A stretch of DNA of 64,000 nucleotides from JAGOMX01 sp041738135 (GTDB lineage Bacteria; Pseudomonadota; Alphaproteobacteria; JAGOMX01). The stretch covers positions 1 through 64,000 of the forward strand of contig JBGSQK010000057.1 in NCBI GenBank assembly GCA_041738135.1, given 5' to 3'. Made by a program: the position numbers and the translations under genes. A model generated the notes under the pieces. That model saw only the letters and a program-made list of their open reading frames with translations. It had not been told where the DNA came from and made no database searches. Below are positions 28,712 to 37,158 of this stretch, in pieces (the stretch's first letter is position 1; every line of letters begins with the position of its first letter).

Positions 28712-30058
28712 TTATTCTTCCCCCACAACCACATTCACCTCACCGTCATGGAATAAGACCTTGAGTTCTTGCTGCGCTGACGTTTGTTGCTTGCTGATGA
28801 TGGCCACCCCATTTGCGTCTTTAACCATGCTAAAGCCTCTTTTAAGGGTTGAATGGAATGAATAGCTATTGAGCAACAGGCTGCACGTTTGGAGTCCTTG
28901 TTTTTGCCTTTCCACGTAAACCTTAATGGCTTGGGATGAACGCCCTGTAAGGCTTTCAAGGAGCAATCTATTTTGTTCCAGGGTCTCTTTGGGGTGCTTC
29001 AGTCGAGCATATACTTGTGCAACTAAGGTGCTTCGTTGTTGCAGATAGAAGCCTAAAGTTTGATGTAGTCTATCTTGCCAATCATCTAGCCTTTGGTTGA
29101 GTTCGCCTAAGCGCATGTTCAGGTTGGGTAGACCCCGTTGCAAGGATATCAGCAGTGCTTTCTTTTCAGCAAAGAAGCGACTGGTGGTATTGAGTAAACG
29201 CGAACGTCTATCTTCGATCATGGCGAGCAGATCGATGCGAACTGGCACAGCCATTTCAGCAGCTGCCGTTGGAGTGGGCGCACGTCTGTCAGCCGCATAA
29301 TCGATGAGTGTGGTATCGGTTTCATGGCCTACGGCTGAAATCAGAGGAATTTGACTGGCCACAACGGCTCGGATGACTACTTCTTCGTTGAATGCCCACA
29401 GGTCTTCCAAACTACCGCCACCACGTGCCACAATAATCAGATCTGGCTTGTCTGCTAGCTCGTTAAAACCTTTAATGGCTGCAGCCACTTGCTCTGCTGC
29501 GCCTTGGCCTTGAACCAGTACAGGCCAAACGATGACACGAGTGGGAAAACGGTCTTTGATGCGGTGCAGGATATCTCTAATAACAGCACCTGTTTCAGAC
29601 GTTACAACCCCAATACATTGGGGTAGATATGGTATGGGTTTTTTGCGATCAGAGGAAAAAAGCCCTTCCGCGGCTAACATTCTTTTGCGTTCTTCCAGAA
29701 TCTGCAGCAAAGCACCTTGGCCTGCCAGTTCCATGGATTCCACAATGATTTGGTATTTGGAGCGGCCCGCATAGGTAGTGATTTTGCCTCTGCAGATCAC
29801 ATCCATGCCGTCCGCAGGTCTAATGGTGAGCTTGGAAACAACACCTTTCCAGCAGATGCCATCTAAAACAGCCGTTTCGTCCTTTAATGCAAAATATGCA
29901 TGACCAGAAGTATGTACCTTAAGGCCTGATATTTCGCCTCTTACCAAGACGTTACCATACTTGACCTCAAGGGTCTGCTTCAGTAGAGCGGACAGTTGCG
30001 AAACTGTCAGTTCTTCATTAATCTCTGGTTTAGCGAAAAGGTTACTAGACTCGGTCAT
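28712..30058 (-). CDS. xseA: Exodeoxyribonuclease VII large subunit
   Basis: 448 residues. The N-terminal OB-fold has the family VRGEISGLKVHTSGHAYFALKD-type strand, and the catalytic domain holds the RGGGSLEDLWAFNEE block and the DYAADRRAPTPTAAAE motif. With XseB it degrades single-stranded DNA and acts in mismatch repair. The xseB gene is not in this window. The gene is divergent from hemA with an 80-base gap and ends 7 bases from the end of the histidine kinase gene. Confidence 0.96.
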   Translation of the reverse strand: MTESSNLFAKPEINEELTVSQLSALLKQTLEVKYGNVLVRGEISGLKVHTSGHAYFALKDETAVLDGICWKGVVSKLTIRPADGMDVICRGKITTYAGRSKYQIIVESMELAGQGALLQILEERKRMLAAEGLFSSDRKKPIPYLPQCIGVVTSETGAVIRDILHRIKDRFPTRVIVWPVLVQGQGAAEQVAAAIKGFNELADKPDLIIVARGGGSLEDLWAFNEEVVIRAVVASQIPLISAVGHETDTTLIDYAADRRAPTPTAAAEMAVPVRIDLLAMIEDRRSRLLNTTSRFFAEKKALLISLQRGLPNLNMRLGELNQRLDDWQDRLHQTLGFYLQQRSTLVAQVYARLKHPKETLEQNRLLLESLTGRSSQAIKVYVERQKQGLQTCSLLLNSYSFHSTLKRGFSMVKDANGVAIISKQQTSAQQELKVLFHDGEVNVVVGEE

Positions 30059-30138
30059 ATCTCATAGGGTATGTATTATACTGTTTATAACGCCTTCACA
30101 TGATTGGCATCAACTAGCGATAAGGTAAACCCTTTACG

Positions 30139-31350
30139 ATGAATTATGAAGCATTTTTTGCAAGTGCCTTAGAAAGATTAAAAACAGAGGGTCATTATCG
30201 GGTGTTTGCCCAAATCCAAAGAATAGTGGGAGAATTCCCCTATGCCATGTGTCATGGGGTTGGTGAGGCTAAAAAAGTCGTGGTTTGGTGCAGTAATGAT
30301 TATTTAGGTTTGGGACAGAATGAAGATGTGCTGCAATCCATGCAATCCGCTCTGGCCTGCCAAGGAGCAGGAGCAGGGGGTACGCGCAACATTTCAGGCA
30401 CGAGCCAATTGCATCGTGAGCTGGAAATTGAACTGGCGGACCTGCATGATAAGGAATCCTCCTTAATCTTCACTTCGGGCTATGTGGCCAATGATACCAG
30501 CCTTGCAACCTTGGCCAAAAATATACCAGATTGTGTGGTGTTTTCAGACGCACAGAACCATGCCTCCATGATTGAGGGTATTCGTCACAGTGGCGCGAAA
30601 AAACACATATTTGAGCATAACAGTGCTAAACACCTGGCAAAGCTTTTAAGCCAATACCCTAAAGAGCAAGCCAAGCTGGTGGCCTTTGAGTCGGTTTATT
30701 CCATGGAAGGCGATATTGCCCCCATCGGTGAGCTTTGTGCGGTGGCTGAGGAATATGGCGCTCTTACATACCTGGACGAAGTCCATGGTGTAGGCCTTTA
30801 TGGGCATAAGGGCGGCGGCATAGCCCAGCAGCAAGGTGTTTCCGATCGCGTGGACATTATCCAGGGGACATTTGGTAAAGCCATCGGTCTTATTGGAGGA
30901 TATATTGCCGCGTCCCATTCCATTGTCGACTTTGTGCGCAGCTTTGCACCCGGATTTATCTTTACCACAGCTCTACCTCCGGCTATAGTGGCGGGAGTTA
31001 TTACGAGTTTGAAATGTTTAAAGAATAGTCAATCGATGCGCGATGAGCATCAGAGGATGGTTACCATGTTAAAGCAGAAATTGCGGGAAGCGAAGTTACC
31101 GTTTTATCCGTCCGCAAGTCATATTGTTCCCGTGATTATAGGTGATGCTGGCGCTTGCCGATTCGCGTCTGAGATGCTGATGGACAAGCATGGCATTTAT
31201 GTACAGCCAATCAATTATCCGACAGTTGCCAAAGGGACTGAAAGATTAAGACTTGCTCCTACTCCTTTCCATACGGAAGAGATGATTGATCAATTGGTTA
31301 TCGGCTTGTCCGACGTGTTCGATCAACTCGATCTAAAGCTGGCTGCATAG
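30139..31350 (+). CDS. hemA: 5-aminolevulinate synthase
   Basis: Pyridoxal-phosphate enzyme condensing glycine and succinyl-CoA to 5-aminolevulinate, the first step of the alphaproteobacterial (C4) heme pathway. It has 403 residues. Signatures are CSNDYLGLGQ near the N-terminus, GTRNISGT, DEVHGVGLYG and the cofactor lysine K247 in GTFGKAIG. It lies one base upstream of rluD and is probably cotranscribed. This gene is one of the best taxonomic markers in the window. Confidence 0.96.
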   Translation: MNYEAFFASALERLKTEGHYRVFAQIQRIVGEFPYAMCHGVGEAKKVVVWCSNDYLGLGQNEDVLQSMQSALACQGAGAGGTRNISGTSQLHRELEIELADLHDKESSLIFTSGYVANDTSLATLAKNIPDCVVFSDAQNHASMIEGIRHSGAKKHIFEHNSAKHLAKLLSQYPKEQAKLVAFESVYSMEGDIAPIGELCAVAEEYGALTYLDEVHGVGLYGHKGGGIAQQQGVSDRVDIIQGTFGKAIGLIGGYIAASHSIVDFVRSFAPGFIFTTALPPAIVAGVITSLKCLKNSQSMRDEHQRMVTMLKQKLREAKLPFYPSASHIVPVIIGDAGACRFASEMLMDKHGIYVQPINYPTVAKGTERLRLAPTPFHTEEMIDQLVIGLSDVFDQLDLKLAA

Positions 31351-31351
31351 C

Positions 31352-32323
31352 ATGGATGATTTTGTAACCTTTGACCTTCCAGAAGGTATATCTGGACGTA
31401 TTGATAAAGTCATCGCCGATGAGTGCGCAGACCTGAGCCGGTCGCGACTTAAGGGTTTGATCTTAGAAGGATTCGTCGTTGTGGACGGCCAGGTTGTCAC
31501 GGATGTTTCTGCCAAAGTGAAGGGCGGGGAGACAGTTGAAATAACCATTCCACCCTTAGGGGAGGGTGATCCCAAGCCTGAAAACATACCATTGGAAATC
31601 ATCTATGAAGATGAGGACCTGTTGGTCATTAATAAGCAAGCAGGGCTTGTGGTGCACCCAGCGCCGGGCAACTGGCAAGGTACGTTGGTGAATGCATTGC
31701 TTTACCATTGTGGTGAGACATTGTCAGGTATTGGCGGCGTTAAGAGGCCTGGTATTGTTCATCGTCTGGACAAGGAAACCAGTGGCTTGATGGTTGTTGC
31801 TAAAACTGACAGAGCCCATCAGGGCCTGACGGCACAATTCGCAGATCGAAGTCTATCCCGAAAATATCTGTCATTGGTTTGGGGAATGCCAAAGACCATG
31901 GCTGGTTTGATTGAGACCAATATGGGCCGCTCCAAGACCAACCGCAAGAAAATGGCTGTGCAACGTGAAGGCGGAAAAGAAGCCATCACCATCTATCAAG
32001 TAAACGAAATCTTCGGTCTGAGCGCCGCTTTGGTAGAATGCCAGCTGCAAACAGGCCGTACTCACCAAATCCGTGTGCATATGTCACATCTTGGGCATCC
32101 CGTCATTGGCGATATTATCTATGGCAAGCGTCCTCGTCATATCAGTCAAGCCTTCGATAACGAAGTGCTAAGATTGCTGCCACCAGAACGCCATATGCTC
32201 CACGCCTATCATATTCATTTCATACACCCGGTCTCCGGCGAAGAGATGGAATTCGAAGTGGATTTGCCTAAAGATATGGTTAAGGTGCAAGCATTTTTGA
32301 AGGAAAAGTTGAAGATAAATTAG
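31352..32323 (+). CDS. rluD: Ribosomal large-subunit pseudouridine synthase, RluD type
   Basis: 323 residues. An N-terminal S4 RNA-binding domain (about 10-75) is followed by the pseudouridine synthase domain with the catalytic aspartate D140 in HRLDKETSGLMVVAK and the LQTGRTHQIRVHM motif. RluD modifies helix 69 of 23S rRNA; the RluC or RluA branch cannot be fully excluded by eye. ATG lies one base after the hemA stop, so translation is likely coupled. Confidence 0.92.
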   Translation: MDDFVTFDLPEGISGRIDKVIADECADLSRSRLKGLILEGFVVVDGQVVTDVSAKVKGGETVEITIPPLGEGDPKPENIPLEIIYEDEDLLVINKQAGLVVHPAPGNWQGTLVNALLYHCGETLSGIGGVKRPGIVHRLDKETSGLMVVAKTDRAHQGLTAQFADRSLSRKYLSLVWGMPKTMAGLIETNMGRSKTNRKKMAVQREGGKEAITIYQVNEIFGLSAALVECQLQTGRTHQIRVHMSHLGHPVIGDIIYGKRPRHISQAFDNEVLRLLPPERHMLHAYHIHFIHPVSGEEMEFEVDLPKDMVKVQAFLKEKLKIN

Positions 32324-32356
32324 TGTAGTGAGTTCCTAGCTTCTCAGCTGCAACAA

Positions 32357-32403
32357 TCAAAACAGCCGTCTATTTCGAAGCATAATCTTCAAAACAGCCG
32401 TCT
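32357..32403. repeat. 15-bp direct repeats in the rpoH leader
   Basis: TCAAAACAGCCGTCT occurs at 32357-32371 and again at 32389-32403, with a shorter TCAGCCGT copy at about 32412. The second copy extends into AAAACAG-CCGT-CTGTTTT, a 7-bp hairpin. The repeats lie between rluD and rpoH and could be a weak rluD terminator or protein-binding sites ahead of rpoH. Confidence 0.6.
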
Positions 32404-32564
32404 GTTTTCATTCAGCCGTTAAAGCTAAGCTAATCTAGCTAGGCATATAACCCCGCATAGCCAATTAATAAAATAAATCATCTAAAATTGAAGCCAATAG
32501 CCACGAATTTTTAATGACTTGCCAGTTATACTAAACTTATAGAGCTGATAAGTTTGTGGTGTTT

Positions 32565-33497
32565 ATGGCAGATCTACTAGAAGCAGAACAGATAGAAGAA
32601 TTGGAAGAAGCCGAGGTTCATGCGGCGGGAATTTCTTCTACTCAAGAGGATGGCTTGGATTTATATCTGAGGCAAATCCGTAAATATCCCATGTTAACAA
32701 CAGAAGAAGAATATGACTGCATTACACGTTGGCAGGAGTCCCGTGATTCTCGGGCATTGCAGAAAGTAGTCAATTCTCATTTGCGATTGGCGGCCAAAAT
32801 AGCGTCAGGTTATATGGGCTATGGCTTGCCGTTTGATGACCTGTTATCTGAAGGGTCAGTGGGTATTTTAAAAGCGGTGGATAAATTTGACGTCAGTATG
32901 GGTTTTCGGTTTTCCACCTATGCCACCTGGTGGATACAGGCGGCTATAAAAGAATATGTGCTGCGCATGTGGTCCATGGTGAGATTAGGCACCAATGCTA
33001 CACAAAAGAAGTTATTTTTCCAACTGCGCCGCATCAAAAGAGATTTGCGCGCCGTTGAAGCCAATGAGATTCCGGATGATTATATCGATCAAATATCCAA
33101 AGAGCTGAAAGTGCCCCGCAAGGACGTGATGGATATGAACCTGCGTATGGCCGGCCCAGATTTTTCCTTGAACGTGGCCATGGCCGACGAAGATGGCAGT
33201 GAATGGCAAGACACCCTCGAAGATGAAGCTGATGACCAAGAAACCAAGCTGGTGGACAGAGACACTCAATCCAAACGATCCGCTCTGTTGGCTCATGCCC
33301 TGGAATCCTTGGACGAAAGAGAGTATGCTATTTTCAGCCGACGTCAGCTATCAGAAAATCCCCCAACTTTGAATGTCATGGCCGAAGAAATGGGACTTTC
33401 CCGAGAACGCATAAGGCAATTAGAAGAACGCGCCTTAAACAAAGTCAAAAAAGCGGTAAGATCAAAGGCCGTGGAACAGCGCATTTCTATGTTTTGA
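32565..33497 (+). CDS. rpoH: RNA polymerase sigma-32 factor
   Basis: About 310 residues. Region 2 carries DLLSEGSVGILKAVDKFD and the FRFSTYATWWIQAAIKEYVL block. The RpoH box, QKKLFFQLRR, distinguishes heat-shock sigma from RpoD and FliA. Region 4 ends with the MGLSRERIRQLEERALNKV helix-turn-helix. It directs transcription of heat-shock genes such as dnaK-dnaJ. The ATG at 32565 is chosen; the frame also opens at GTG 32556. No clear Shine-Dalgarno site precedes either, which fits the translational control known for rpoH leaders. Confidence 0.95.
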   Translation: MADLLEAEQIEELEEAEVHAAGISSTQEDGLDLYLRQIRKYPMLTTEEEYDCITRWQESRDSRALQKVVNSHLRLAAKIASGYMGYGLPFDDLLSEGSVGILKAVDKFDVSMGFRFSTYATWWIQAAIKEYVLRMWSMVRLGTNATQKKLFFQLRRIKRDLRAVEANEIPDDYIDQISKELKVPRKDVMDMNLRMAGPDFSLNVAMADEDGSEWQDTLEDEADDQETKLVDRDTQSKRSALLAHALESLDEREYAIFSRRQLSENPPTLNVMAEEMGLSRERIRQLEERALNKVKKAVRSKAVEQRISMF

Positions 33498-33539
33498 GTA
33501 ATTTGTTGCAGCGATATGATTTTGCACTAGTCCCGCGTA

Positions 33540-33664
33540 AATCGAGAATTCTCGATTCTTAAGGGACATATCTGATTTCTTCATCAGAAGTTAGCCTACG
33601 TTGGGCTCTCATGAACGTAATTCCCACAGATAAATATTGTCCCTTAAGGCTACCTATGGTAACC
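33540..33664. other. Multi-stem inverted-repeat region between rpoH and dnaX
   Basis: A non-coding stretch full of pairing sequence. It contains a perfect 18-bp palindrome at 33540-33557 (AATCGAGAATTCTCGATT). An 11-bp outer stem follows (33558-33568 with 33638-33648), enclosing a 6-bp hairpin (33571-33576 with 33583-33588) and a 5-bp hairpin (33598-33602 with 33614-33618). Another hairpin lies just outside (33648-33654 with 33658-33664). A closed multiloop like this suggests a small structured RNA or mRNA leader. The alphaproteobacterial SRP RNA gene often lies upstream of dnaX, but its GGAA loop and AGCAG consensus are absent here. Confidence 0.5.
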
Positions 33665-33699
33665 ATAAGAGAGCGATTTTTATGAGAGGCACATACCCC

Positions 33700-35313
33700 A
33701 TGTCACAGGCTACTTTACTGGCTTTTCCCGAGGATGTTAAAAGCGAACCTTATCAGGTTTTGGCGCGGAAGTATCGGCCGCAGAATTTTACGGATTTGCA
33801 CGGCCAGGATGTGCTTGTTAAGATTCTGACCAACGGCTTGAAGTCGGGGAAACTGCCTCAGGCATTTATCTTTACCGGCATCCGGGGTGTGGGTAAAACC
33901 ACCACGGCACGGCTGTTAGCGCGGGCATTGAATTGCACGGGCCGCGATTTAGCGGACACCGTTGATCCGTGCGGCAAGTGCGAGAACTGTGTGGCTATCG
34001 CTCAAGACCGTCACATTGATGTGATCGAGATGGACGCTGCCAGCCGCACCGGTATTGACGATATTCGCGAAGTGATCGAAGCGGCCAAATACAAGGCCGT
34101 TCAGGGTAAATATAAAGTCTATATCATCGACGAAATTCACATGCTGTCAAAAAGCGCCTTCAATGCGCTGCTCAAGACATTGGAAGAGCCGCCTGCGCAT
34201 GTGAAATTCATCTTCGCCACCACAGAAATTCACAAAGTCCCCAAAACGGTTTTGTCCCGCTGCATGCGCTTTGACTTGGCTCGTTTGAACATCAAGACCT
34301 TAAAAACCTTGTTTGCTGAGATTGCCCAAAAGGAAGATTTCCGCATTGATGATCGCGCGTTGACGCTGATTGCCAGGGCCGCCGACGGCTCGGCCCGTGA
34401 CGGTATTTCCATGCTGGATCAAGCCCGCACCATGGCTCTGGATGAAATTACCGCAGAAGTGGTACAGCAAATGCTGGGTCTTTCGGAAGCCGGCAAGATC
34501 TTTGATTTGCTGCATGCCTCTATCAAGGGCGATGCCAAGCAAGCCATGCAAAAGGTGGATGAGCTGTACGCCATTGGCGCCGATCCCAGCACATTGCTGA
34601 ACGAGCTGCTCAACCTGGTGCACACGCTTTCGTGCCTGAAAGTGGATGCCAGCCTGCTAGATGATTTGGGGCTCACCGAGGCTGACGCTGTGTCGTGCAA
34701 AACCTTGGCCGAGCAACTCACTGTTCCGACCCTCACCCGTGTTTGGCAGATTCTAATGAAGGGCGCCGAAGAGCTGCAAATGGCGCCGCTGCCCTTGCAG
34801 GCCTTGCAGATGGTTATCTTGCGTTTGGTTTATGCTAGCACGCTGCCATCGTTGGAAGACATTGCCAAGGCCGGCATGGATGGTGGAGCAGTTGCGCCTA
34901 TACCGCAGGCCCCTGTGGCCGCCGTGGAAGCGCCTATGCAACCTGTTGCATTGCAAGGCCCCATCGAGAACTTCGAGGCTTTTGTAGATTTGGTGGGCAA
35001 AAACAAAGAGCCATTGATCTATGCTTACCTGAAGGCGGATGTGAATTTAGTTTCCTTTGAGCAAGGTCTTATCGAGCTCAAACTCAATGAGCGTGTACCG
35101 AAGGACCTGCCATTAAAGCTGTCCCAGTTGATGAAGCAATGGACGGGCGAAAGTTGGTCCATTGTAGGGAATAGCTCTGATGAATCTCAGCCAACCTTAA
35201 TGCAGCAAGATCAAACCAAACAACAGCAGGAAATTGAAGAGATTAAGAATGATCCCATGATCGCAAAAGCACTGGAGATGTTCCCAGGAGCCGTGATAGA
35301 GTCCATAGAATGA
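33700..35313 (+). CDS. dnaX: DNA polymerase III subunit gamma/tau
   Basis: 537 residues. The clamp-loader ATPase has Walker A GIRGVGKTTTARLLARALNC, the zinc-binding cysteines of CGKCENC, Walker B IIDEIHMLSK and the LEEPPAHVKFIFATTE sensor region. The C-terminal part (from about residue 380) is the tau extension, relatively short. The ATG at 33700 has GAGAGG 10 bases upstream; an in-frame ATG at 33682 is the alternative. It precedes ybaB and recR, the near-universal order. Confidence 0.96.
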   Translation: MSQATLLAFPEDVKSEPYQVLARKYRPQNFTDLHGQDVLVKILTNGLKSGKLPQAFIFTGIRGVGKTTTARLLARALNCTGRDLADTVDPCGKCENCVAIAQDRHIDVIEMDAASRTGIDDIREVIEAAKYKAVQGKYKVYIIDEIHMLSKSAFNALLKTLEEPPAHVKFIFATTEIHKVPKTVLSRCMRFDLARLNIKTLKTLFAEIAQKEDFRIDDRALTLIARAADGSARDGISMLDQARTMALDEITAEVVQQMLGLSEAGKIFDLLHASIKGDAKQAMQKVDELYAIGADPSTLLNELLNLVHTLSCLKVDASLLDDLGLTEADAVSCKTLAEQLTVPTLTRVWQILMKGAEELQMAPLPLQALQMVILRLVYASTLPSLEDIAKAGMDGGAVAPIPQAPVAAVEAPMQPVALQGPIENFEAFVDLVGKNKEPLIYAYLKADVNLVSFEQGLIELKLNERVPKDLPLKLSQLMKQWTGESWSIVGNSSDESQPTLMQQDQTKQQQEIEEIKNDPMIAKALEMFPGAVIESIE

Positions 35314-35424
35314 ACGACTCATCTAGCACGTCATCCACGTGTAAAAGCCTGCGCTCCGGTGCTCGACTTTCACTCGTAGCTAACGTACTATCTGAATCGT
35401 AAAAAAGAGAAAGGTGTTACTAAT

Positions 35425-35742
35425 ATGAATTTCAAGAATATGATGAAGCAAGCGCAACAAATGCAAGCCAAGATGCTTGAAGCGCAAGAAAAACTTGCTG
35501 AAATCACCGTCGAAGGTGTTTCAGGTGGTGGTATGGTAAAGGTTGTGGTGAACGGCCGCACAGAAGCACAATCTATTAAGATTGACCCAAGCATCGTCGA
35601 TAAAAACGACGTGGAAATGCTGGAAGACTTGATCGTTGCCGCTTTTAATGATGCCAAAAACAAGGCCGAAGCTAAGATGCAAGAAGCCATGTCCCAGGCT
35701 ACCAGCGGCATCCCGCTGGTCGACTTGAAGCTACCGTTTTAA
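35425..35742 (+). CDS. YbaB/EbfC family nucleoid-associated protein
   Basis: 105 residues, the normal length. The N-terminus is a coiled-coil segment (MKQAQQMQAKMLEAQEKL), followed by the beta-core with VSGGGMVKVVVNG and a C-terminal helix. EbfC-type proteins form tweezer-shaped dimers that bind DNA. It lies between dnaX and recR, 9 bases ahead of recR, in the usual operon. Confidence 0.94.
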   Translation: MNFKNMMKQAQQMQAKMLEAQEKLAEITVEGVSGGGMVKVVVNGRTEAQSIKIDPSIVDKNDVEMLEDLIVAAFNDAKNKAEAKMQEAMSQATSGIPLVDLKLPF

Positions 35743-35751
35743 GGAAAATGA

Positions 35752-36351
35752 ATGTTCAGTAGCGACCTGCAGAACCTGATCGACCGTTTGGCCAAATTGC
35801 CAGGCTTGGGACCTCGTTCTGGGCGGCGAGTTGCTCTGCATTTGCTCAAAAATCGCGATGACAAACTGAGGCCGTTGGTGGATGCTATGCAAACTGCCGC
35901 AGCGCAGCTGACTGATTGTGCCACTTGCGGTAATTTAGATACGCAAACCCCCTGTACCATTTGCCTGAATCCCAAGCGAGACTCGAAAGTTTTGTGTGTG
36001 GTTGAGGGCGTGGCAGATCTTTGGGCGGTGGAGCGTTCCGGCTCATACAAGGGGCATTATCACATTTTGGGCGGCACTCTATCTGCTCTTGAGGGAGTTC
36101 GCCCAGAAGATCTACGGATCGACGGTCTGGTAACCCGCGCTCAACAAGGTTCAGTGGAAGAGGTCATCTTGGCCCTCAACGCAACTGTTGATGGCCAAAC
36201 CACTGCTCACTACATTATGGACAAGTTAGAGCATTTGGGTGTTGATGTAACCGCTCTGGCCCAAGGTGTGCCTTTGGGGGGTGAACTAGATTACCTGGAT
36301 GACGGTACGCTACTCACAGCCATGAATTCCCGTCGTCGGATGGGTTCTTAA
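35752..36351 (+). CDS. recR: Recombination protein RecR
   Basis: 199 residues. It has the helix-hairpin-helix LAKLPGLGPRSGRRVA, the four-cysteine zinc finger CATCGNLDTQTPCTIC, and the Toprim motif VVEGVADLWAVERSG followed by YHILGGTLSALEGV. With RecF and RecO it loads RecA on gapped DNA. It is the last gene of the dnaX-ybaB-recR unit and is convergent with the PAP2 gene 1 base away. Confidence 0.96.
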   Translation: MFSSDLQNLIDRLAKLPGLGPRSGRRVALHLLKNRDDKLRPLVDAMQTAAAQLTDCATCGNLDTQTPCTICLNPKRDSKVLCVVEGVADLWAVERSGSYKGHYHILGGTLSALEGVRPEDLRIDGLVTRAQQGSVEEVILALNATVDGQTTAHYIMDKLEHLGVDVTALAQGVPLGGELDYLDDGTLLTAMNSRRRMGS

Positions 36352-36352
36352 A

Positions 36353-37039
36353 TCAAGCCGTTTTCACTCGCCTCAAAGCATAGAGTCTGTCCCAAGCATA
36401 GTTTGCCAGCTCTAGCAAGACAACGGCCAAGCAAGCCGTAAATAATACGTCGCTCAGCCAATGGGCGCCACTTACCAGGCGAGGGACACACAGGAAGAAA
36501 GAAAGTCCCAGTATCCAGACTCTTTGAGGCGAAGGTATTAGTTTCCAAGATAGTAGGCCCCAATAGATAATGAAAAGCGCATGGCCGCCGGGAAAGCTAC
36601 TGCGGGAAGAGTCTTTGATTTTGTGGTTTTGCAACAACTCTGAGAGCTTAAGCGTTTCATCTGGAAAAACAAGGGAAGGAGAGGCACGTCTGATGCCAAG
36701 CCAAACTTCAAAAATGGTATTTTTGACAGCATAAACTAATTCAAAGCAGCCCCAAAAAAATAGCAGCTTCAGGCCCAGTTCAAGTCGTTGATCTGCAGGC
36801 GATCTGAGCCAAAAAATCAGATGAATACTCACGGCAAAAGCAAGCCCTATCTTGTTTTCCCATGGATGATTAAGCATGCCCCAAAACACTTGCCAAGGGT
36901 ATCCCCAGACAAGTGAGTGGTTCAGGATTTTAAACGTATTATCGTCGAGCCAACTCAAAGGGGCATGTGTAAAAGGTATGGCCCATAAAGTTAGTAGTCC
37001 GACTAAAACAAGTGTGCCGATACGTAAAGCTGGTGACAT
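36353..37039 (-). CDS. PAP2-family membrane phosphatase
   Basis: 228 residues with about six hydrophobic segments. The PAP2 signature is visible as SSFPGGHA (C2, phosphatase histidine) and RLVSGAHWLSDV (C3, nucleophile histidine and aspartate); the first motif is a loose KN...RRASPS. The family removes or transfers phosphate on lipid pyrophosphates such as undecaprenyl pyrophosphate, lipid A or phosphatidate, with the active site facing the periplasm. Which substrate is used here cannot be told. It ends 1 base from recR on the opposite strand. Confidence 0.83.
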   Translation of the reverse strand: MSPALRIGTLVLVGLLTLWAIPFTHAPLSWLDDNTFKILNHSLVWGYPWQVFWGMLNHPWENKIGLAFAVSIHLIFWLRSPADQRLELGLKLLFFWGCFELVYAVKNTIFEVWLGIRRASPSLVFPDETLKLSELLQNHKIKDSSRSSFPGGHALFIIYWGLLSWKLIPSPQRVWILGLSFFLCVPRLVSGAHWLSDVLFTACLAVVLLELANYAWDRLYALRRVKTA

Positions 37040-37158
37040 TGATGTTTCCGTAATGTTAAAACAGTATTTAATAAGCTATTATGATTTAATATATCCAATA
37101 TGGCAAGATAGATGATGAAAAACTGTCAAATTGAAGACTTTTTGTTGTGAAATATGCA

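Noticed and set aside
33498..33660. SRP (4.5S) RNA gene upstream of dnaX
   Set aside because: The location fits, but the GGAA tetraloop and AGCAG consensus are missing on both strands, so only an unassigned structured element is reported.
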